DNA from: CAZIPZ01 sp964541075
GTDB lineage: Bacteria; Acidobacteriota; Terriglobia; 20CM-2-55-15
DNA: 19,307 nt
Direction: 5' to 3'
Assembly: GCA_964541075.1 (NCBI GenBank)
Contig: CAZIPZ010000065.1
Location: forward strand, 1-19,307
Under the pieces are notes generated by a model. It was not told the origin of the DNA and did no database searches. It saw only the letters and a program-made list of their open reading frames with translations. This document shows positions 6,407 to 14,050 of the stretch, piece by piece (position 1 is the first letter of the stretch; each line of letters begins with the position of its first letter). The position numbers and the translations under genes are program-made.

Positions 6407-8313
6407 ATGTTGAAAGCCCTAGGCATTGAAACGAGGCATCAATTTGCGGTGATGCTGATCGTGGTGATGCTTGCCGGGGTTACTCCGCTCGGCCAAGAAT
6501 CAACGCGGCCGCTCGTGTTTCTCACCTACCGAACTCTGCTACTTGTCGTGACGATCCTTTCCGTAGTGAGGCTTCTTGGAAAAGGAGAACTGCCTGTTTC
6601 TCCGATTTTCATGGCGCTGTCAACGGCTCTTCTTTTCTCGATGTGGCTGTCGATCGTCGTAAATCGGGCATCGCCATTCGAGGGAATGTATCTCTGGTAT
6701 CAGCATGCATTGTTCGGTGCGGCTTTCATCAGCCTCGCCTCCTTGAGTCGCGACTGCTCAATAAGATGGAAACAGACGGTCTTGGGGGCGGTAGTTGCGA
6801 TCGATGTGTTGTACCTTGCCTTCGACTTGATTATCGGCCGACGACCGGTTATCGGGCCGTTCGCGAATCCCAACTACTTTGCTTCATTCCTGCTCGTTGG
6901 GTTTGCTGCGTCCCTTGCTTTGGCATTCTTTTGCAGATCCTACTCTGTTCGAAGCGCCAGTGTGCTTACTGGCATTTTTCTTTTCTATGGGATCACTCAG
7001 GCGTGGTCACGCGGTGCAACCGTGGCCGCAATTCTCGTGGCCGCATTAGCTGCTGTGCGATCCGGGAAGAGGCGGTACGTCTTTCTGAGCTTGGCCGTCC
7101 TGTTGATTGCCGGACTCTCGGCAAGCCCAATGCTGATTCAAAAGTACGTGGANNNNNNNNNNACAACTATATGCGTCCCCAGGTCTGGCTGGGAGCATTG
7201 AAGCTTGTCTGGGACAATCCTGTCCTCGGAGTCGGGCTCAATGAATTCGACGACGTCTCGAAGAAGCTTGCGCCTCCCGTCGAAGGTCAGATCTCGCGAT
7301 TCAAGAAGCGGCCGGGAATCGCTCACTCTGAATATCTTCAGTACGCTTCAGAGATCGGGTTGCCGGCAACTGTACTGTTGTTGGCGATCGCAGGCTATTT
7401 GGTTGTCCTTGTGGTACGACGTGCGCGCAGCACAACGGCGGATGCCCGGATCTTTAACGAGTCGGCGTTGCTTGTGGCAACTGGTCTCGGCGCGCATGCG
7501 CTCGTCGATAACAATTGGAACGTTCCGGTCCTGGCTTCCGGGTTGATTGTTTTTTCTCTCGCTGACGTCCTACCTCGACAGCCATGGCCTCTCTTTCTAA
7601 GATGGTCGCCGTCAAAAACCGCCGTTGCTGTAATGGGAACCGCGATCGTGTACATCCATTCATCGCTTGCACCAGCCGCCGCTTTGCACTTCAACGAAAC
7701 CGGACACGCAGCCTATGTTGCGGGCAACCTTGAAACTGCTGAAACACTCCATCGACTTGCTGCCGCGATTGTCCCTAGTTGCTCGATCTTTCTGGACAAT
7801 GCAGGAGCCGTCTACCTGGATCTCTATCGTAAGAACAGGGACGTGCAAATGCTCGACATCGCGCAAAACTTTTTCACGAAAGCTTCCGAGAATCACCCGA
7901 ACGCGCTGGAACCTTTGCGACATCTCGAGGCAGTCGAAATCGAACGTTTAACGGGCGACATCGCCCACGACCTGCCGATTCACGAAAAGATCATTCATAT
8001 CGATCGGCAAATTCTGGAGATTGATCCATTCAACCCTTTCGTTCGAAAAAACCTTGCTGAGGCTCTCTATAACGCCGGTTTCCGCGACGAGGCCGAGCAG
8101 GAACTGGATAAGGCCATCGCATTCGAGCCGAACTATGTTCCAGCCTATCTCAGAATTGCAGAATGGAACGATCAGGCGGGAAGGGCTGATCAGGGTAATG
8201 AGTATCGACAAAGGGCGTTATCCATTGTGGCGAAGTATCAAGGCGTTCAAATGCCGGACACCTACGACGCGATGCTGCTGGGCAGGCCGCAATTGTCTGC
8301 GAAAAACCAATGA
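6407..8313 (+). CDS. O-antigen ligase/Wzy-like membrane protein with C-terminal TPR region (contains assembly gap)
   Basis: Polytopic protein of the O-antigen ligase/polymerase superfamily (Wzy_C type), which joins glycans to lipid A-core, to growing polymer or, in PglL/PilO relatives, to protein. The first 248 codons give about eight hydrophobic segments with FANPNYFASFLLVG (near 151) and AWSRGATVA (near 200). After the 10-N gap (7153-7162) the frame shifts: WLGALKLVWDNPVLGVGLNEF and IAHSEYLQYASEIGLP, the periplasmic-loop signature with its His, lie there, followed by TPR-like repeats over the last 200 residues (for example RKNLAEALYNAGFRDEAEQE). The frames meet if the true gap is 2 modulo 3; a 1-nt overlap reads KYV-D-NYMRPQVW and gives 631 aa. 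A weak GAGGTG lies 13 nt upstream of the ATG. Its stop overlaps the next start (ATGA). Confidence 0.85.
7153..7162. other. Assembly gap (10 N) inside the first ligase-like gene
   Basis: Ten Ns, a scaffold placeholder. The flanking frames differ, so the true distance is not 10. The sequence reads through in frame if the sides overlap by one A (GTGGA with ACAAC) or if the missing length is 2 modulo 3. Confidence 0.95.
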
Positions 8314-9926
8314 AGATAGGCTTGGCGTTGACGACCCTATTTTTCGCGGTGCTGATGCCACCTGAGGCATATCCGGTGGGCGGAACAATTGTGGCGCTCA
8401 GTTCGACGTTTTCATTTCTGATCGCGCTTGCCGAACGACGCGTTCCTGAAAAATATCTGTTGGGCGGCTTTGTTGGCTTTCTGGTCCTTTTAGCTCATTC
8501 CCTGTTGTTCTCGGTCGACATCTACCGCTCATTTTCATTTATCGTGGCGCTGTGGGCGTACTACTGTCTGGTCGGTTTTTTCATGACCGCCGATCTCATC
8601 GTGCACCGATGGTTCGCGTTTGTCATTGTGGGGTTGTGCCTTGTCGTTTCAAGCTATGGCCTCTATCAGCATTTCTGGGGAATTGGCGCTGTCTCCCAAG
8701 AAATTGTCGCTTCCGGCGCGAGCGAAGCCATGAAAAGGGGTATGCTCGACCGCCTTCAGACAGGACGTATATTTTCAACGTTTGCACTGCCGGGAACGCT
8801 TTGGGGTTTTCTCCTGGCTTCCATACCGATTCATGCAGCGCTCTGGAGGCAAAATCGTGCGCTGAACGCCCTTCTGTCGCTTAGCCTCGTGATGGCGCTT
8901 ACAGCCGGTATTCTTACTCACTCATTCGGTTTTCTCCTCGGTCTGTTCGCTGCAGCAACTGCATGGTGCATGGTTCGCTATGGCCGGATCGAATTTAAGA
9001 AGATCCTCGCCGTATTACTGACACTGGTTGTGGCGGGAGCATTCTTCATTGCAGCCCGCCAAGAGACTCTCACGGAAGGCAACCCTATCGTCCTGCGGTT
9101 CAAGAATTGGGTTTCGGCATGGAATATCTTTGCCGTGCATCCTTTGGGCACCGGCCTGAACACCTTTGGAATCATCTATCCCCAATACAAGCTCCCCGCA
9201 GCCAACGACACCCAATTCGCCCATAACACCCCGCTGCAATTGATGTCCGAGATCGGTTGGATTGCGATCCTGACAGCAATGGCTGGAGTCGTCCTCGTAG
9301 TCCGGAGGAAACCGGATGTCCGAGCCGATTTAGGAAGATCAACTGCGCTCGTCGCGCTGATCGCGTGGTTCGTCCACAACCTGCTTGATATCAACGTGTA
9401 CTTTCCGTGCATTGGAACGATGGGCGCAATTTTGAACGGTCTTACATTTTCCGGGGGAAAACGGCCCCCTTTCACCCCTTCAAGGATGCTCACGGCAGGT
9501 ATCTGGACCGTAGCGATGAGCTGTCTGATTTTCTCCGGTTTGGCAGTCGTGGCTGGGGAATTGGAGCATCGCGCCAGGATTGAGTACGAAACCGGAAAAC
9601 CGCTAGAGGCCGTGAAGACATTGGATCTGGCCATTGGGGTTAGCCCCTTCAATTCAGATTTACGACAAGCGTCGGGCGAGATCCTTCTGGATCAGTTTCA
9701 AAAGACTCAAAACCGCTCCTATCTTGAGCAGGCAACTCAAAACTACAAAAAAGCGACCGAACTGAGCCCAATGAAGTTTGATACGCACGTTGGCTTGGCA
9801 CTCTGCCTTTCCGCAGGCAACGAAATCGATTCTGCGATCGAGGAAATCAATGTGGCCTGCAACCTCTTTCCGAGCAACACCTACGTGCGGGCGATCGCCC
9901 GCCTTATCGAGCAACGCGCTCGGTAG
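8310..9926 (+). CDS. Second O-antigen ligase/Wzy-like membrane protein with C-terminal TPR region
   Basis: A 538-aa polytopic protein with the same architecture as its upstream neighbour: about ten membrane segments, then a soluble TPR-like tail (about 420-538, with ATQNYKKATELSPMKFDTHV). Superfamily marks are RIFSTFALPGTLWGFLL (near 153), FAVHPLGTGLNTFGIIYPQY (near 275) and FAHNTPLQLMSEIGW (near 304), the conserved periplasmic-loop His segment of Wzy_C proteins. The start codon overlaps the upstream stop (ATGA, 8310-8313) with no good ribosome site of its own, which implies translational coupling and co-production of the two paralogues. It may act as polymerase or ligase for the glycan made by the downstream operon, or as a protein oligosaccharyltransferase; sequence alone cannot decide. 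Confidence 0.87.
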   Translation: MKIGLALTTLFFAVLMPPEAYPVGGTIVALSSTFSFLIALAERRVPEKYLLGGFVGFLVLLAHSLLFSVDIYRSFSFIVALWAYYCLVGFFMTADLIVHRWFAFVIVGLCLVVSSYGLYQHFWGIGAVSQEIVASGASEAMKRGMLDRLQTGRIFSTFALPGTLWGFLLASIPIHAALWRQNRALNALLSLSLVMALTAGILTHSFGFLLGLFAAATAWCMVRYGRIEFKKILAVLLTLVVAGAFFIAARQETLTEGNPIVLRFKNWVSAWNIFAVHPLGTGLNTFGIIYPQYKLPAANDTQFAHNTPLQLMSEIGWIAILTAMAGVVLVVRRKPDVRADLGRSTALVALIAWFVHNLLDINVYFPCIGTMGAILNGLTFSGGKRPPFTPSRMLTAGIWTVAMSCLIFSGLAVVAGELEHRARIEYETGKPLEAVKTLDLAIGVSPFNSDLRQASGEILLDQFQKTQNRSYLEQATQNYKKATELSPMKFDTHVGLALCLSAGNEIDSAIEEINVACNLFPSNTYVRAIARLIEQRAR

Positions 9927-9982
9927 ACTCCCGCTTTCCCTCTGAACCGTGCTATGGCCGCCGACTTGCCTCTCTGAAAGCC

Positions 9983-9987
9983 GGAGG
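9983..9987 (+). promoter_or_regulatory. Strong Shine-Dalgarno before the 78-aa unknown ORF
   Basis: GGAGG 6 nt before the GTG at 9994. It is the best ribosome site in this operon and the main reason to accept the small ORF and its start. Confidence 0.6.
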
Positions 9988-9993
9988 TTCAAA

Positions 9994-10230
9994 GTGAGTT
10001 TCACAGAATCAAACATTGATGACATCGCCGCTGATGACTCAGCCATAGGTCATCTCATTGAAGAACTTGTGACTTGCTGGCCGTCAGCATCCGTGTATCG
10101 CTACAGTGCGTCGGATTTAGACGAGAACGATTTCAGCCCTCTGGAGTCAAGAATCAGACGCGAAACCGATCAGAATGACGTCGGAATGACCTTTTCTAGA
10201 CGAGGTCAAGAAAACCGACGAACAATATGA
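9994..10230 (+). CDS. Small protein of unknown function (78 aa)
   Basis: I do not recognise this protein. It starts at GTG 9994 behind a well-placed GGAGG and its TGA overlaps the ATG of the nucleotidyltransferase (ATGA at 10227-10230); both facts argue that it is translated and coupled to its neighbour. The N-terminal half is acidic and probably helical (SNIDDIAADDSAIGHLIEEL), followed by TCWPSASVYRYSASDLDEND; the C-terminal third is Arg-rich (SRIRRETD, SRRGQENRR). There is no signal peptide or membrane segment. It begins 67 bp after the second ligase-like gene. It may be a small partner or regulator of the sugar-nucleotide operon, a leader ORF, or a remnant of a longer gene. Confidence 0.5.
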   Translation: MSFTESNIDDIAADDSAIGHLIEELVTCWPSASVYRYSASDLDENDFSPLESRIRRETDQNDVGMTFSRRGQENRRTI

Positions 10231-11015
10231 GACCCATTAATAAGCCTTCTCCTATGTCGATCCTTTGCGAGCAAACACCGGTTGTAATCCTCGCCGGCGG
10301 AAAAGGCACACGGCTGATGCCTTACACCACATCGTTACCCAAGCCGCTCATGCCTGTCGGTGAACGTCCGATTCTGGAGATCTTGTTGCGTCAGTTAGCC
10401 GCTCAGGGATTCCACAAGGTGACGTTGGCCGTAGGGCACTTGGCGGGATTAATCCAGGCATATTTCAAAGATGGTCACGACTTGGGTTTGGAGATTGAGT
10501 ACGCATACGAAACATCTCCACTGGGAACAGCTGGACCTGTAAGCAGGCTTCCCCGCTATGAACGATCAATGCTCGTGCTAAACGGAGATCTCTTGACGAC
10601 GATCGACTTCGGCAAGATCGTTCGTTTTCACTACGAAAGCGCCGCAATCGCCACAATTGGAACCAAACGGCGAACAGAGACCGTGCAGTTCGGAGTGGTT
10701 GAAACGGAAACCAATGGTCAGATCATCAAATATCGTGAAAAACCAAGCCTCGATTATCTGGTCAGCATGGGCATCTACGTGTTTTCACCAATCGTTCGCG
10801 ACTTCATTCCTCGCGCACAGAAGTTCGATTTTCCCGAACTCGTTCATCGCCTGATTTCGAACGGCAAGAAAGTGCTCGCCTACGAAAGTGAAGCCTACTG
10901 GATGGACATCGGGAGGCCTGACGACTACCAACGTGCAAATGAAGAATTTCCCAACATGGAGCATCTTTTCCTAAAACCCAATGTGGAAAGCGCGGCTGTC
11001 GGAACTCGATTTTAA
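10227..11015 (+). CDS. Sugar-1-phosphate nucleotidyltransferase
   Basis: Makes NDP-sugars from a sugar 1-phosphate and NTP. The 262-aa protein is a single nucleotidyltransferase domain: the activator loop VVILAGGKGTRLMPYT (residues 19-34), SLPKPLMPVGERPILE with the substrate-site Lys, MLVLNGDLLT with the metal-binding Asp (near 118), and the closing segment EAYWMDIGRPDDYQRANEEF. No left-handed beta-helix domain is present, so it is not GlmU. Size and layout resemble HddC/RfbA/ManC-like short enzymes. An HddA-like kinase in the facing operon makes a heptose 1-phosphate substrate possible, but GDP-mannose or dTDP/UDP sugars cannot be excluded. The start overlaps the small ORF's stop; ATG 10254 is an alternative. 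It overlaps the aminotransferase start by 35 nt. Confidence 0.88.
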   Translation: MRPINKPSPMSILCEQTPVVILAGGKGTRLMPYTTSLPKPLMPVGERPILEILLRQLAAQGFHKVTLAVGHLAGLIQAYFKDGHDLGLEIEYAYETSPLGTAGPVSRLPRYERSMLVLNGDLLTTIDFGKIVRFHYESAAIATIGTKRRTETVQFGVVETETNGQIIKYREKPSLDYLVSMGIYVFSPIVRDFIPRAQKFDFPELVHRLISNGKKVLAYESEAYWMDIGRPDDYQRANEEFPNMEHLFLKPNVESAAVGTRF

Positions 11016-12235
11016 CGAGCAGGAATTCGACGGAATTCTGGAAGCTCTGGATTCGGCGTGGATAACTGCAGGTCCACGAACAGAAGCCTTCGAAAGGGCT
11101 TTTGCCGACATTACTGAAACCCGCCATGCGGTGGCCGTGTCCAATGGAACCGCNNNNNNNNNNAACCGCGGCACTCTTCCTGGCGCTCAAAGGTCTCGGA
11201 ATCGGGCCGGGAGACGAAGTACTGTGCCCTTCAATGACGTTCGTCGCGACGGCTGCTGCGGTCATTCATTGTGGCGCAAAGCCCGTGCTGGTTGACATCT
11301 GCGGTCTCGAAAATCCGACAATGGATCCCGATGACGCACGAGCGAAAATCACCGCTCGAACAAAGGCGATTCTCCCCGTGCATTATGCAGGCATTCCGGC
11401 GGACATGGATCGGCTTTGCGCTTTGGCTGAATCGAAGGGTCTGTTTCTCGTGGAGGATGCCGCCCACGCACCCGGTGCTAGTTTCGGCAATCGCCGGTGC
11501 GGAAACCTTGGTGCTGCAGGATGCTTCAGCTTCTTCGGGAACAAGAACATCACGACTGCTGAAGGCGGGATGGTTACAACGAACGACACGAGCCTTGCGC
11601 ATCGTATACGGCTGCTGCGATCTCATGGAATGACAGTAAACAGCTGGGACCGGGACAAAGGGCGTCCGGCGCACTACGACGTTCTCGAGTTTGGGTATAA
11701 CTTCCGCTTCGACGACATTCGGGCAGCGCTAGGTCTGGCGCAGCTCAAAAAGCTAGAGCATTTCAATCAGCGGAGAAAAGATATTGCCAGCTTCTATAAT
11801 CAGCGGTTTAAGGAGGAGGGGTTGGACGTAATTCTTCCTCTTTCATCCGTGAAACTGCCCAAGAAGGCTTCCTATCACATCTATCCAGTCGTTTTCTCCA
11901 ATTTAGAACAACGAAATCACATGGAAGAGGCGTTGAAATCGCAAGGAATCCAGACAAGCCTCCATTATTCACCGATTCATTGGTTTTCCGCATTTCACCA
12001 ACACCAGGAGTTCTCCCAAACACCGCTCCACCTGCCCGTGACGGAGCAGTTCGCTTCACGAGAACTGACATTGCCACTTTATGCTTCACTTTCTGAAGCT
12101 CAGGTCGACACGATAGTGTCCTCTGTGGTTCACTGTTACGCCCGTGAGCGAGTTCTATCGAGCAAAGCGAGTGTTAGTGACCGGCGGCCTGGGTTTTCTG
12201 GGCAGTCACGTCGTACGGCGTCTCCTCGCTTGTAA
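10981..12235 (+). CDS. DegT/DnrJ/EryC1/StrS-type PLP-dependent sugar aminotransferase (contains assembly gap)
   Basis: Transfers an amino group to a keto-sugar nucleotide. The N-terminus ELDFNEQEFDGILEALDSAW then ITAGPRTEAFE and HAVAVSNGT is classic for the family. Closing the 10-N gap by the 6-nt overlap AACCGC gives SNGTAALFLALKGLGIGPGD in one frame and a 412-aa protein. Then follow FLVEDAAHAPGASFG and CFSFFGNKNITTAEGG, whose Lys (residue 183 of the joined protein) forms the PLP aldimine; NFRFDDIRAALGLAQL is the dimer-interface region. The family normally ends soon after LPLYASLSEAQVDTIV; here about 30 extra residues (RERVLSSKASVSDRRPG onward) are coded in the out-of-frame start of the next gene, a 92-nt overlap. 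A lost stop or a frameshift near 12130 could explain this. Start ATG 10981 is needed to include the conserved N-terminus. Confidence 0.9.
11154..11163. other. Assembly gap (10 N) inside the aminotransferase gene; the flanks overlap by 6 nt
   Basis: The left flank ends in GGAACCGC and the right flank begins AACCGCGG. Merging the shared AACCGC restores the conserved SNGTAAL motif in frame, so the Ns almost certainly replace no real sequence. Confidence 0.92.
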
Positions 12236-13109
12236 CGCCGACGTACGCATCACCACCCATCGCTCGGACCCTCCCACCTCAAGGGACTACGAAGTCATTA
12301 AAGCGGATCTCACGAGGTACGACGACTGCCGGCGAGCCGCTAAATCAATGGACTTGGTCTTTCATCTTGCGGCGTATGGGTGGGGGCTCGGTGAGAATGT
12401 CGGACGTCAATCCTCACTTTTTACCAACAATGTTCTAATAAACACAGCAATGCTGGACGCGGCCTTCATTGAAAACGTCTCGCGCTATCTTTTCACAAGC
12501 AGCTCTTCAGTTTATTCCGGTGCATCAAGTGTTCTCGACGACGAGACCCCCTGGAACGGAGATCCGCATGCATCCGAGCTTTCTTTTGGCTGGGCAAAAC
12601 GTATAGGCGAAATACAGGCCAGGATTTTTGCAGAAAACAATGGAATGCAGATCGCAATCGTGCGGCCAAGCAACCCCTACGGCCCTCATGATGACTTTCA
12701 CCCGACGAGAGCGCATGTCGTCCCATCTCTGATCGTTCGAGCTTTTGAGCGCCGGAATCCATTTGTAGTCTGGGGGACCGGAAAAGTAGAGCGTTCGTTC
12801 ATCCACGCGGACGACGTTGCGCGAGCTTTACTGCTGGCCCTAGAAAAATACGCTGTGTGCGATCCAGTAAATGTTGCATCGTGCGAAGTCACGCACATCA
12901 GTGATCTAGCGCGCATGGTGCTGGACCTTTCCGGGCATAAGGACGCGGAGATTGCCTTTGATTCGACGAAGCCCGAAGGACACCCTCGCAAGCATTTGAC
13001 CACCAGAAAAGCCGAAGAAAAGTTGGAATTTCAAGCGAAGATTGGCTTGCGCCAAGGATTACAGGACACCATTGAATGGTATCGATCTATTCTGACAAGA
13101 AGATCTTAG
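12144..13109 (+). CDS. Extended SDR, NAD-dependent epimerase/dehydratase-like, catalytic Tyr replaced by Phe
   Basis: A 321-aa sugar-nucleotide SDR with the GDP-fucose-synthase/epimerase layout: RVLVTGGLGFLGSHVV (GxxGxxG NAD site, residues 9-24), DLVFHLAAYGWG, the Ser-rich TSSSSVYSG strand, RPSNPYGPHDDF and WGTGKVERSFIHADDVARAL. The active-site YxxxK reads FGWAK: Phe148 stands where the general-acid Tyr belongs, and Lys152 is kept. Activity may therefore be lost, altered or shared with a partner. The start is GTG 12144, overlapping the aminotransferase frame by 92 nt; the next GTG would cut into the NAD motif. It is a clear paralogue of the following gene and overlaps it by 34 nt. Confidence 0.88.
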   Translation: MSEFYRAKRVLVTGGLGFLGSHVVRRLLACNADVRITTHRSDPPTSRDYEVIKADLTRYDDCRRAAKSMDLVFHLAAYGWGLGENVGRQSSLFTNNVLINTAMLDAAFIENVSRYLFTSSSSVYSGASSVLDDETPWNGDPHASELSFGWAKRIGEIQARIFAENNGMQIAIVRPSNPYGPHDDFHPTRAHVVPSLIVRAFERRNPFVVWGTGKVERSFIHADDVARALLLALEKYAVCDPVNVASCEVTHISDLARMVLDLSGHKDAEIAFDSTKPEGHPRKHLTTRKAEEKLEFQAKIGLRQGLQDTIEWYRSILTRRS

Positions 13110-14050
13110 TAACAGGTGGGGCCGGCATGATCGGCTCACATATCGTAGAGGAATTGCTTGCGCGGGGGGCGCGCGTCCGAATTACCCAACACAATCGCCC
13201 TCATCCTTTTGACAATAAGGTTGAGGTTGTTACGGGTGATTTGCTCTCCATGGATTTCTGCCGGGCTGCGGTAAGCGGCGTCGATTTTGTCATTCATGCC
13301 GCGGGCTTCACTGGTGGAGTCGGGCAGGTAACGCTTGAACCGGTCGCCACGTTCACGAATAACCTTCTGATGAATACTCAGATTCTCGAGGCTTCGCGGC
13401 TGGAGGGCGTAAAGCGGTTCGGTCTACTCAGCAACTCTTCAGTCTACGCCGCGTCTTCGGAAGCTTTAAAAGAAGACGCCGCCTGGGGTGATTCCATCCG
13501 AGGCGTCGCCGAAAATCCGACCGGCGACGTGAAAAGGATTGCAGAACTGCAGTGCAAGGTTTATGCGGACAGTGCAGCCATGAAAATAGGCATCGTGCGC
13601 GGCGGAAATGGGTACGGTCCCCGCGACTACTTTGACATGGAGCGTTCCCACGTGCTGCCGGCACTGATAAGAAAAGCCGTTTCGCGGCAGAATCCATTTG
13701 TATTGTGGGGAACAGGAGAGACGGTTCGCGATTTCACCCATGCACGCGATATCGCGCGCGGTCTGTTATTCGTACTTGAACATCACGCCATCTGCGACCC
13801 GGTGAATATCTCAACCGGAAGGACCACTTCAATTAGAGACGCGCTCCACATCATTCTTCGAGAATCAGAGCACACCTCTGCCCAGGTCGTCTTCGACACA
13901 AGCCGTCCTTTAGGTCCGAAGGCCAAGAGACTCGATACAACTAAAATGAATGCACTCGGCTTCAAGCCCGCGATCTCGCTTGAAGACGGATTGAAGGAGA
14001 CCATTCGCTGGTTCCGGGAGACCTATAGTGCCGACCTGCAGAATCTGTAA
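13076..14050 (+). CDS. Extended SDR, NAD-dependent epimerase/dehydratase-like, catalytic Tyr replaced by Thr
   Basis: A 324-aa paralogue of the preceding SDR, collinear over its whole length: KILVTGGAGMIGSHIVEELL (NAD site), DFVIHAAGFTGGVGQ, FTNNLLMNTQILEAS, LLSNSSVYAASS, GNGYGPRDYFDMERSHVLPA and NPFVLWGTGETVRDFTHARD. The YxxxK position reads TGDVK, with Thr149 in place of Tyr and Lys153 retained. The usual RPxNxYGP segment is altered to RGGNGYGP. Upstream AGGA lies 9 nt before ATG 13076. It overlaps the C-methyltransferase start by 23 nt. The pair may work as a heterodimer, as non-catalytic sugar-nucleotide binders, or as epimerases using another acid; I cannot choose between these. Confidence 0.87.
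   Translation: MVSIYSDKKILVTGGAGMIGSHIVEELLARGARVRITQHNRPHPFDNKVEVVTGDLLSMDFCRAAVSGVDFVIHAAGFTGGVGQVTLEPVATFTNNLLMNTQILEASRLEGVKRFGLLSNSSVYAASSEALKEDAAWGDSIRGVAENPTGDVKRIAELQCKVYADSAAMKIGIVRGGNGYGPRDYFDMERSHVLPALIRKAVSRQNPFVLWGTGETVRDFTHARDIARGLLFVLEHHAICDPVNISTGRTTSIRDALHIILRESEHTSAQVVFDTSRPLGPKAKRLDTTKMNALGFKPAISLEDGLKETIRWFRETYSADLQNL

Noticed and set aside
6643..7152. Open frame that leads into the post-gap part of the first ligase-like gene
   Set aside because: Before the Ns this frame gives a Cys/Arg-rich non-membrane sequence unlike the family. The true pre-gap frame is the one starting at 6407; the long ORF exists only because 10 Ns shift the frame.
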